Shown piece by piece: positions 57,379-64,000 of a stretch of DNA of 64,000 nucleotides; the stretch's first letter is position 1, and each line of letters begins with the position of its first letter. The position numbers and the translations under genes are program-made. Source of the DNA: Nocardioides marmoribigeumensis (lineage in GTDB: Bacteria > Actinomycetota > Actinomycetes > Propionibacteriales > Nocardioidaceae); assembly GCF_031458325.1 (NCBI RefSeq), contig NZ_JAVDYG010000001.1:1240001-1304000 (forward strand), read 5' to 3'. The notes below the pieces were generated by a model. It did no database searches. It saw only the letters and a list, made by a program, of their open reading frames with translations, and was not told the origin of the DNA.

Positions 57379-58659
57379 GTGACCACCAGCCCGGCCTCCG
57401 GCGCCGTCGACGCCCCCGCGCTCGTCGTACGCACCGTCCGCGTGCCGGTCCCCCACGACCTGGTCGCCCTCCTCCCCGGGGACGGCGAGCAGATCGCCTG
57501 GCTCCACCGGCGCGAGGGCTTCGCCGGGTGGGGCGTGGCCGCGCAGATCCACACCCGCGGCGCGGACCGCTTCGCCGAGGCGCAGGAGTGGTGGCAGCAG
57601 GTCACCCACGCGGCCGTCGTCCGCGACGAGGTGGGGCTGCCCGGCACCGGCCTGGTCTGCTTCGGCTCCTTCGCCTTCGCCGACGAGCCCGGCGACAGCG
57701 TCCTCACCGTGCCGCAGGTGCTCGTCGGCCGGCGCGGCCGCGAGGCCTGGGTGACCACCATCCACGCGATCGCCGAGGGGTCCGAGGGCTCCGGAGCCGT
57801 CGACCAGCACCTCCTGCCGACGGACCCGCCCGCCCGCCCGCAGCCGGTCCGCTTCTCCGACGGCGCCCGCTCGGGCACCGAGTGGCAGGGCGCGGTCGCC
57901 GAGGCCATCCGGCGCATCGCCGCCGGCGACCTGGAGAAGGTCGTGCTCGCCCGCGACCTGCTCGCCGACTGCGGCGACCCCCTCGACGTCCGCTGGCCCC
58001 TGGCCCGGCTCGCCGAGGACTACCCCTCCTGCTGGACCTTCCACGTCGACAGCCTCTTCGGCGCGACGCCCGAGATGCTCGTGCGCCGGGAGCGTGGCCT
58101 GGTCACCTCGCGCGTGCTGGCCGGGACGATCCGCCGCACGGGCGACGAGGACCACGACCTCCGGCTGGCCGCCTCGCTGGCCCGCTCCTCCAAGGACCTC
58201 GAGGAGCACGAGTACGCCGTCCGGTCGGTCGCCGAGGCCCTCGAGCCCTACTCCTCCTCGATGTCGTTCCCCGAGGCGCCGTTCGTGCTGCACCTGCCCA
58301 ACGTGATGCACCTGGCCACCGACGTGGCAGCGGTGATGGACGACGACACCCCGTCGCTGGCCCTGGCCGCCGCGCTCCACCCCTCGGCGGCGGTGGGTGG
58401 CACCCCGACGGTCGACGCGGTCGCGCTCATCGCCGAGCTGGAGGGCATGGACCGCGGCCGCTACGCCGGCCCGGTCGGCTGGATGGACGCCGCGGGCGAC
58501 GGCGAGTGGGCGATCGCGCTGCGCTCGGCGCAGCTGGGCGAGGACCGCCGCACGGTCCGGCTGTTCGCCGGCTGCGGCATCGTCGCCGACTCCGACCCGG
58601 CCGCCGAGCTGGCCGAGTCACAGGCCAAGCTCGTGCCGGTCCGCAACGCGCTGGGGTGA
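57379..58659 (+). CDS. menF: Isochorismate synthase
   Basis: 426 residues of the chorismate-binding fold. AGDLEKVVLARDL carries the conserved catalytic lysine, FGATPEMLVRRERG follows, then SRVLAGTIRRTGDEDHD, SSKDLEEHEYAVRSV, LHPSAAVGGTPTVDA and the end block GRYAGPVGWMDA. It makes isochorismate, the entry point to menaquinone (or to salicylate-type siderophores). With menG beside it and menD 4.5 kb away, menaquinone is the likely fate. GTG 57379. The 3' end overlaps the convergent permease gene by 42 bases. Confidence 0.9.
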   Translation: MTTSPASGAVDAPALVVRTVRVPVPHDLVALLPGDGEQIAWLHRREGFAGWGVAAQIHTRGADRFAEAQEWWQQVTHAAVVRDEVGLPGTGLVCFGSFAFADEPGDSVLTVPQVLVGRRGREAWVTTIHAIAEGSEGSGAVDQHLLPTDPPARPQPVRFSDGARSGTEWQGAVAEAIRRIAAGDLEKVVLARDLLADCGDPLDVRWPLARLAEDYPSCWTFHVDSLFGATPEMLVRRERGLVTSRVLAGTIRRTGDEDHDLRLAASLARSSKDLEEHEYAVRSVAEALEPYSSSMSFPEAPFVLHLPNVMHLATDVAAVMDDDTPSLALAAALHPSAAVGGTPTVDAVALIAELEGMDRGRYAGPVGWMDAAGDGEWAIALRSAQLGEDRRTVRLFAGCGIVADSDPAAELAESQAKLVPVRNALG

Positions 58660-59535
58660 CCTGACCCGGGTGGCGACCGCGACCCCCAGGGTCGCGACGA
58701 CCAGGCCGACCAGCTCACGCAGGTCCAGGGTGTCGCCGAACCACACGTAGGCCATCACCGCGGTCACCGGTGGCGAGAGGAACAGCACGCTCGAGGACGC
58801 CCCGGCGCCGCCCTCGCGCACCAGCGCCTGGATGAGCAGCAGCCCGGCCACGCTGTTGACCACCGCGAGCCACACCACCGACCAGGCGAACGTGCCGGTG
58901 TCCTGCACCGGCCACACGCCCTCGGTCAGCATCCCGACCACGAGCAGCGGGGGCACCGACGCGGCCAGCTGGACGGTCGCGGACCAGGCCGGCGGGAGCG
59001 CGGTGCTCAGGCCCCGCTGGCCGAGCCAGCCCAGCGACAGGCACAGCGCGGCGAGGGCACCGAGGACCAGGCCCACGGGCCCGCCCGCCGCCTCGACCTC
59101 CGGGCCCAGGACCAGGAGCACGCCGGCCACTCCGAGCACGAACCCCGCGACCTGGACGGGGCGGACCCGCTCGCGCAGCAGGAAGCCCGCGAGGAGCACG
59201 GTCATCACCGGCGAGAGGGAGTGCAGCAGCGCGCCGAGGGTCGGCTCGAGGCCCGCCCCGAACGCGAGGTACATCAGCCCGAACTGCAGCCCGTTGAGGG
59301 TCAGCCCGACACCGGCGTGACGGCCGGCGCCGCGCCACGAGGAGGGCCATCCGTGACGTGCGTAGGCCACCGCGGCCGCCAGGAGGGCGGCCAGCCCGAA
59401 GCGGTAGGTCAGCACCGACAGGGGCGCGAACGCCTCGACCGCGACGGGTCCGGCGATGTAGCCGGTCGACCAGACGACCACGAAGGCCAGGGCCAGGAGC
59501 GGGGGGACGCGCTGGTGGTCGTGGTGGTGGTGCAC
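58618..59535 (-). CDS. EamA/DMT family permease with histidine-rich N-terminus
   Basis: 305 residues, about ten helices in two EamA repeats: LAFVVVWSTGYIAGP with LTYRFGLAALLAA, and the second repeat LSLGWLGQRGLSTALPPAWS ending FLSPPVTAVMAYVWFGDTL. It begins MHHHHDHQ, an unusual natural metal-binding-like cap just before the first helix. Substrate unknown. GTG 59535 starts 6 bases after the stop of the UlaG-like hydrolase gene, so it is the third gene of the antiporter operon. Confidence 0.82.
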   Translation of the reverse strand: MHHHHDHQRVPPLLALAFVVVWSTGYIAGPVAVEAFAPLSVLTYRFGLAALLAAAVAYARHGWPSSWRGAGRHAGVGLTLNGLQFGLMYLAFGAGLEPTLGALLHSLSPVMTVLLAGFLLRERVRPVQVAGFVLGVAGVLLVLGPEVEAAGGPVGLVLGALAALCLSLGWLGQRGLSTALPPAWSATVQLAASVPPLLVVGMLTEGVWPVQDTGTFAWSVVWLAVVNSVAGLLLIQALVREGGAGASSSVLFLSPPVTAVMAYVWFGDTLDLRELVGLVVATLGVAVATRVRSPQRVADRHELGL

Positions 59536-59541
59536 CCCGGC

Positions 59542-60180
59542 TCAGAGGTCCTGTCCGTCGGCCGGTCGCGCGTAGGTGCCGTCGCGCTGGGCCATCCAGG
59601 CCCGGAACCGGTCGTCGGCCATCGCGAGGCCGACGTCGCTGTAGACCCGGTCGTGGATGCCGAGCGTGCGCGGCGCGCCGATCTCGCGCGCCACGTCGAG
59701 CAGCTCCGACATCTTGGCCCAGGGGGCGCACACCGGCGCGCAGTGGACGTCCACGGCGCGGCCCGGCAGCTCGAAGGAGTCGCCCGGGTGGAACAGCGAG
59801 GTGCCGCCCACCTCGAGGACGAACCCGGAGTTGTCGAAGTGCGGCAGCTCGGGGTGGATCACCGCGTGCTTGCGGCCCACCACCTCGACCGAGAAGCCCG
59901 CGACCTCGAGGTGCTCCCCGGGCTCGACGACCGTGACCCGCTCGCGCACCGCCGGGTCGGCCGCCTCGATCTGGTCGGCGACCGCACGGATGGTGTGGAT
60001 CGGGGCGTCGGTCGAGCGCAGGTGGTCGAGGTCCCAGTGGTCGGGGTGCTCGTGGGTCAGGAGCACCGCGGCCACGCCGTCCATCGCCTCGCGCTGCGAC
60101 CAGACGCCCGGGTCGAGCACGACGTCGCGGCCGTCGTACGACAGGCGGACGCAGGAGTGGCCGAACTTGGTGACGCGCAT
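59542..60180 (-). CDS. UlaG/YtnP-like MBL-fold metal-dependent hydrolase
   Basis: 212 residues. The N-terminus VTKFGHSCVRLSYDGRDVVL and LLTHEHPDHWDLDHL (HxHxDH) define the UlaG-like branch of metallo-beta-lactamases. GTSLFHPGDSFELPG supplies a further aspartate and LGIHDRVYS the last histidine. Substrate unknown. ATG 60180 overlaps the TGA of the antiporter gene by one base (TGATG), so the two are translationally coupled. Confidence 0.86.
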   Translation of the reverse strand: MRVTKFGHSCVRLSYDGRDVVLDPGVWSQREAMDGVAAVLLTHEHPDHWDLDHLRSTDAPIHTIRAVADQIEAADPAVRERVTVVEPGEHLEVAGFSVEVVGRKHAVIHPELPHFDNSGFVLEVGGTSLFHPGDSFELPGRAVDVHCAPVCAPWAKMSELLDVAREIGAPRTLGIHDRVYSDVGLAMADDRFRAWMAQRDGTYARPADGQDL

Positions 60181-62054
60181 CAGCCGGTCACCTCGTCGAC
60201 GAAGCACCAGCGCCAGGCCTCGCCGGGCTCGGCGGAGGCCATGACGGGGTGGCCGGTCTCGCGATGGTGGGCGCTCGCGTGCCGGCGCGGCGAGGAGTCG
60301 CAGCACGCCGCGTGGCCGCACTCCAGGCACCGGCGCAGGTGGACCCAGCGCGTGCCCTCGCGCACGCAGTCCTCGCACTCGGTGGCGGGCTCCTGGGGCG
60401 GGTCGGGTGCCTCCGCGAGGTGCTTGCACGGCGCCTCGTGCCGGGTCGAGGTCAGGCGCTCGGCCAGGACCTCCTGGCGGCGGATGCGGCGGTCGATCAT
60501 GGACTCCTCCACGTCGAGGGCGGCCAGGACCTCCTGGACCACCTCGTGGGGCACGTGGCCCTCGCTGCGGACCTGGAGCACCCGGGCACGTTCGGCCTCG
60601 AGCATAGACAGGCGGATGCGCGAGTAGGTCTCGCTCGGGGTCTCGCCGCCCTCGTCGGAGTCGGACCCCAGCCGCTCCCACGCGGCGAGGTCGCGCTGCT
60701 CGAGCCGGCCCTTGAGCATCATCACCACGCCGTGGTCCTGCTCGTCGTCGAGGTCGAGGTCCTGCTTGAGCTCCGTGAGACGGTCCAGCCCCGCGCGGGA
60801 GGCCTGCGTGATGAGCTCCGCGCGGGCCAGGGCGTCCTCCCGCGCGTCGGGGCCGGGCACGTCGAGCAGACGGGCCAGCCACGGCAGCGTCAGCCCGTTG
60901 ATGAGGAGCGTGCCGGCGGTGACCACCAGCGCGACCAGCAGCAGCACCTCGCGGTGCTTGGTCTCCGGCGGGATGGCGAAGGCGGCGGCGAGGGTGACCA
61001 CCCCGCGCATGCCCGCCCAGCCGACGAGCGCGACGTAGCGCGGTGGGACCGGCCGCTCCCGCCGCTCCAGCCGGTCGAGCACCCGGCGCGCGGGGAAGAC
61101 CCACGCGAAGCGCAGCACGATGACCGCGACCAGCACGGCGAGGCAGACCGCGGCGATGCGCGTCATCGACAGGTCGCTGTCGGCGACGTCCCCCAGGATG
61201 CGGCTCGCCTGCAGGCCGATGAGGAGGAAGACCGCGTTCTCCAGCAGGAAGCCGACGGTGCGCCACGTGAGCTGCTCCGCGATGCGCGAGGACGCGGTCT
61301 GGATCACCGGCGCCCGGTGGCCGAGCAGCAGCCCCGCGACGACCACCGCCAGCACGCCGGAGGCGTGGACCTCCTCGGCCAGGACGTAGGCGACGAACGG
61401 GGTCACGATCGAGATCGAGGTGTCGATCACCGGGTCGGTGACGAGCTTGCGAGCCTTGCCGACCACCAGGTAGACCACGACGCCGACCAGCGTCCCCCCG
61501 ACCGCGGCGACGACGAAGTCCACGCCGACCTGGACGACCGACACCGTGCTCGTCACGGCCACGACCGCCGCGCGCAGCGCGACGAGGGCGGTCGCGTCGT
61601 TGAGCAGCGACTCCCCCTCGAGCAGGGTGACGACCTGGCGCGGCAGGCCGATGCGCTTGGCCACTGCGGTCGCGGCGACCGCGTCGGGCGGCGCGACGAC
61701 GGCGCCGATCGCGAAGGCCGCCGGCCACCGCAGGTCGGGGATCATCACGTGGGCCACCACGGCCACGCCCACGGTCGTGAAGACGACCAGCCCGATCGAC
61801 AGCGACAGGATCGCCCACCGCTGGGCGTGGAAGTGGATCAGCGAGGTCCCGAGCGCGGCGTTGTAGAGCAGCGGCGGGAGCAGCCCGATGAGGACGATGT
61901 CGGCGTTGAGCTCGATGTCGGGCAGCGGCAGGAACGAGCCCGCGACGCCCACCACCACCAGCACGATCGGGGCGGAGAGGTCGTAGCGCCGGCAGAAGCC
62001 GGTCACCACCACGACGACCGCGACGAGGGAGACCAGGGTCAGGGCGACGTGCAC
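60180..62054 (-). CDS. NhaP-type Na+/H+ antiporter fused to a UBP-type zinc finger
   Basis: 624 residues. Residues 1-410 are a CPA1 antiporter with about 12 helices; GAVVAPPDAVAATAVAKRIG and EGESLLNDATALVALR are the ion-site motifs of this family. Residues 410-540 are a charged helical cytoplasmic region. The last 75 residues form a UBP-type zinc finger: APCKHL, ECEDC, WVHLRRCLECGHAACCD, then spaced histidines in RRHASAHHRETGHPV and AWRWCFVDE. It should exchange Na+ or K+ for protons at the membrane; the zinc finger presumably senses or binds a partner. GTG 62054 follows CACAAT by 6 bases (leaderless). Confidence 0.9.
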   Translation of the reverse strand: MHVALTLVSLVAVVVVVTGFCRRYDLSAPIVLVVVGVAGSFLPLPDIELNADIVLIGLLPPLLYNAALGTSLIHFHAQRWAILSLSIGLVVFTTVGVAVVAHVMIPDLRWPAAFAIGAVVAPPDAVAATAVAKRIGLPRQVVTLLEGESLLNDATALVALRAAVVAVTSTVSVVQVGVDFVVAAVGGTLVGVVVYLVVGKARKLVTDPVIDTSISIVTPFVAYVLAEEVHASGVLAVVVAGLLLGHRAPVIQTASSRIAEQLTWRTVGFLLENAVFLLIGLQASRILGDVADSDLSMTRIAAVCLAVLVAVIVLRFAWVFPARRVLDRLERRERPVPPRYVALVGWAGMRGVVTLAAAFAIPPETKHREVLLLVALVVTAGTLLINGLTLPWLARLLDVPGPDAREDALARAELITQASRAGLDRLTELKQDLDLDDEQDHGVVMMLKGRLEQRDLAAWERLGSDSDEGGETPSETYSRIRLSMLEAERARVLQVRSEGHVPHEVVQEVLAALDVEESMIDRRIRRQEVLAERLTSTRHEAPCKHLAEAPDPPQEPATECEDCVREGTRWVHLRRCLECGHAACCDSSPRRHASAHHRETGHPVMASAEPGEAWRWCFVDEVTG

Positions 62055-62060
62055 CGGACC

Positions 62061-62066
62061 ATTGTG
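62061..62066 (-). promoter_or_regulatory. -10 box CACAAT of the antiporter operon (leaderless type)
   Basis: CACAAT-GGTCCG-GTG on the minus strand, the same hexamer and spacing as the parA-like gene promoter. Confidence 0.45.
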
Positions 62067-62087
62067 GCGGGCGGCGCCAGACGTCCC

Positions 62088-63110
62088 CTACGGCGTCAGC
62101 ACGACCTTGCCCGTGCTGCGCCGCGCCTCGATGTGGGCGTGGGCCTCACCCGCACGGTCGAAGGGGTACGACGAGTCGACGTGCGGCCGCACCCAGCCCT
62201 CCCCCACCCCGTCGACGACCTGCTGCATCCAGCCCCGGATCCGGTCGACCTCGCCCCACATGTGACCGAGGTTGACCCCGAAGACGCCGACGTTGTCGTT
62301 CATCAGCGGGACCGGGTGGAACCACGGCATCAGGGCCGCGGTCTTCGCCAGCTGGAGCTTGCCCCGCAGCCCCTGGTTGCTCGAGGCGGCGGAGACGCCG
62401 TACATCCCCAGCCGGCCGGTGGGCCGGAGGACCTGGCGGGACTTGCGGAAGCTCTCGCCGCCGAGGGGGTCGACGACCAGCTCGACGCCGTGCCCGCCGG
62501 TCAGGTCGCGGACCTCGCGGACCCAGTCGCCGGTGCGGTAGTCGACGGCGTGGTCGAGCCCGCGCGCCCGCAGGAAGTCGTGCTTGCCGGCACTGGCGGT
62601 GCCGATCGTGCGGGCACCCACGTGCCGCGCGACGTCGAGCGCGGCGAGCCCGACGCCGGACCCGGCGTTCTGGACGAGCACCGTGTCCCCCTCCCGCAGC
62701 CCGCCCTGGACGACGAGGAGCTGCCAGGCCGTGGCGTAGGCGACCGGGAGGGAGGCGGCCTCGGCGTGGGTCAGGCCGGCCGGCTTGGTGAAGACCTGGG
62801 TGCGCGGCACGTTGAGCGCGCTGCTGTAGCCGCCGAAGCGGGTCAGCCCCAGCACCTCCTGGCCGACCAGGCCCGCGTCGTCCCCGTCACCGGCGACGAC
62901 CGTGCCGGAGAACTCGTAGCCCACGACGCACGGCAGGGGCGGGGCGTCGGGGTAGAGCCCTTGCCTGGCGAGGATGTCGGCGAAGTTGATGCCGGCCGCG
63001 GCGACCTCGACCTGCACCTCCCCGGGCCCGGGGGCGGGGAGCGCGCTCCGCCGGACCGCCAGCCGGTCGGGCCCGCCTGCGCCGGTGATGACGACCTGGG
63101 TGATCTCCAT
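62088..63110 (-). CDS. Quinone oxidoreductase-like MDR protein
   Basis: 340 residues of the medium-chain dehydrogenase fold without zinc ligands. VEVAAAGINFADILARQG, CVVGYEFSGTVV, VAYATAWQLLV, the nucleotide loop VQNAGSGVGLAALDVA and GGHGVELVVDPLGGESFRKS are typical of QOR/VAT1-type NADPH enone reductases. The actual acceptor is unknown. ATG 63110 has GGAGGAACCC upstream and lies 30 bases after the menD stop, so co-transcription with menD is likely. Confidence 0.86.
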   Translation of the reverse strand: MEITQVVITGAGGPDRLAVRRSALPAPGPGEVQVEVAAAGINFADILARQGLYPDAPPLPCVVGYEFSGTVVAGDGDDAGLVGQEVLGLTRFGGYSSALNVPRTQVFTKPAGLTHAEAASLPVAYATAWQLLVVQGGLREGDTVLVQNAGSGVGLAALDVARHVGARTIGTASAGKHDFLRARGLDHAVDYRTGDWVREVRDLTGGHGVELVVDPLGGESFRKSRQVLRPTGRLGMYGVSAASSNQGLRGKLQLAKTAALMPWFHPVPLMNDNVGVFGVNLGHMWGEVDRIRGWMQQVVDGVGEGWVRPHVDSSYPFDRAGEAHAHIEARRSTGKVVLTP

Positions 63111-63140
63111 GGGTTCCTCCGTGTCTGCCGTGGCGAGGGC

Positions 63141-64000
63141 TCAGACGAGCGCGCGGATCGCGGCGTCGAGCGCCCGCCGGTCGTCGCGTCGTACGACGGC
63201 CTCGACGACCTCGAGGCCACCTGCGGGGGTGGCCAGTGCGTCACGGAGCCCGGCCGGGTCCCGGACCTGCCGGTGGTGGACGCCGAGGCCGGCGCAGAGG
63301 GCGCCGAGGTCGGCCCCGTGGGGGGTGGCGAAGAGGCGCTCGAACGAGGCGGCGTGCGTCTCGGCCCCCTGCTCGAGCAGCGCGAAGATGCTGCCACCGT
63401 CGTCGTTGACCACGACCACGGTGAGGTCCGGACGGGCCTCGACCGGCCCGATCGCGAGGCCCGTGAGGTCGTGCAGGAACGTCACGTCGCCCAGCAGGGC
63501 GAGGGCCCTGGTGCTCCTCGGCCTCCCGAGCGCGCACCCGATCGCGCTCGAGAGGGTGCCGTCGATGCCGGCCAGCCCGCGGTTGGCCACGACCATGCGC
63601 CGCGCCCCGACGTCGTACCTCGGGACCATGAGGTCGAGGTCGCGGACCGGGTTGGAGGAGCCGACGAACAGCAGCCCGCCCGGCGGCAGGGCGGTCGCGA
63701 CCTCGCGGGCGACCTGGTGCGGGACGAGGTCGGCGTCCCACCCGTCGACCAGCTCGTCGAGCCGTCGTGACACCTCGGCGTCGCGGCCCTTCCAGTCAGC
63801 CAGCCATTTCTTGTCACACCGACCATCCACGGTGGCGGCACCGATCACGCGGGAGACCACGTGCCCCGGATCGGTCCAGCGGCCGTGCCGGTCGGCGAGG
63901 GCGACGACCTCGACGTCGGTGCGCGAGACGAGGCGGGTCACGGGGCGGCTGAGCGTGGGGTGCCCGGCGACGACGACGCGGTCGATCCCGCCCGCGAGCG
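63141..64000 (-). CDS. menD: 2-Succinyl-5-enolpyruvyl-6-hydroxy-3-cyclohexene-1-carboxylate synthase (C-terminal part)
   Basis: The gene continues past the right edge; about 286 C-terminal residues are seen, including VVVAGHPTLSRPVTRLV near the edge. GGLLFVGSSNPVRDLDLMVP and VVANRGLAGIDGTLSSAIG are MenD signatures. LALLGDVTFLHDLTGL with VVVVNDDGGSIFALLEQ forms the thiamine-diphosphate site (GDxxFxxD...NDDGG). MenD condenses isochorismate with 2-oxoglutarate-derived succinic semialdehyde, the first committed menaquinone step. The product of menF in this window is its substrate. Confidence 0.92.
   Translation of the reverse strand, partial: LAGGIDRVVVAGHPTLSRPVTRLVSRTDVEVVALADRHGRWTDPGHVVSRVIGAATVDGRCDKKWLADWKGRDAEVSRRLDELVDGWDADLVPHQVAREVATALPPGGLLFVGSSNPVRDLDLMVPRYDVGARRMVVANRGLAGIDGTLSSAIGCALGRPRSTRALALLGDVTFLHDLTGLAIGPVEARPDLTVVVVNDDGGSIFALLEQGAETHAASFERLFATPHGADLGALCAGLGVHHRQVRDPAGLRDALATPAGGLEVVEAVVRRDDRRALDAAIRALV

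Overview
The window is very GC-rich, gene-dense DNA from an actinobacterium. The best fit is Nocardioidaceae or a relative (an inference, not tested by search). Evidence: an AdnAB-type helicase-nuclease pair, a mycothiol-dependent formaldehyde/S-nitrosomycothiol reductase, a MenJ-type menaquinone reductase, MoeZ with a rhodanese tail, a DUF3107 mini-protein, KorAB, a complete 14-subunit NADH dehydrogenase I operon with GTG/TTG starts, and many promoters whose -10 box sits 6-8 bases before the start codon (leaderless mRNAs). I found no tRNA, rRNA, CRISPR array, insertion sequence or phage gene, and no gene-free stretch longer than 300 bases.

Layout. 0-4.1 kb: adnB (cut by the window edge) and adnA. 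4.1-8.0 kb: a CaiB-type CoA-transferase facing an mscR / metallo-beta-lactamase / carbamate kinase operon. 8.0-15.7 kb: a surface-sugar cluster (GT-C membrane glycosyltransferase, GtrB/ArnC-like polyprenyl-phosphate glycosyltransferase, sulfotransferase, WecE-like aminotransferase, Wzx-like flippase, RmlB, RmlA). It looks like a complete lipid-linked 4-amino-4,6-dideoxyhexose pathway. 15.7-21.0 kb: a giant SARP/BTAD-ATPase regulator, a hemerythrin protein and a secreted lipase. Between the last two lie three CTTGGG repeats phased at 11 bp, the layout used by SARP regulators. 21.1-30.0 kb: an AllH-like DUF2877 protein, a secreted trypsin-like protease, moeZ, a sortase, a TetR regulator, DUF3107, a MiaE-like ferritin-fold protein, a DEAD-box helicase (apparently starting at CTG), an L,D-transpeptidase and a ParA ATPase. 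From memory, the order adnAB ... moeZ-x-tetR-DUF3107-...-MiaE-like-DEAD-...-ParA ... isochorismate synthase is also that of the Rv3201c-Rv3215 region of Mycobacterium tuberculosis. The 4.1-22.9 kb block therefore looks like an insertion of accessory genes into an old backbone.

30.0-38.2 kb: an SDR enzyme, a PHP phosphoesterase, an enoyl-CoA hydratase, korAB behind a KstR-type operator, two tandem secreted paralogs that share a promoter design, and a RarD permease. 38.2-56.5 kb, all on the minus strand: menJ-nuoA-nuoN-polyprenyl synthase-small membrane protein. This is a respiratory supermodule that makes complex I, the isoprenoid tail and the saturated form of its quinone. Just upstream of menJ is a CRP/GlxR-like palindrome. 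NuoG lacks the N7 cluster ligands. 56.6-64 kb: menG and menF (divergent), a NhaP-type antiporter fused to a UBP-type zinc finger with an UlaG-like hydrolase and an EamA permease, a quinone oxidoreductase-like MDR protein, and menD (cut by the window edge).

Together the right half is devoted to menaquinone and electron transport, and the left half to genome maintenance plus cell-envelope decoration. Assignments rest on motifs read in the translations. No database search was run, and statements about homologs in other species are from general knowledge.
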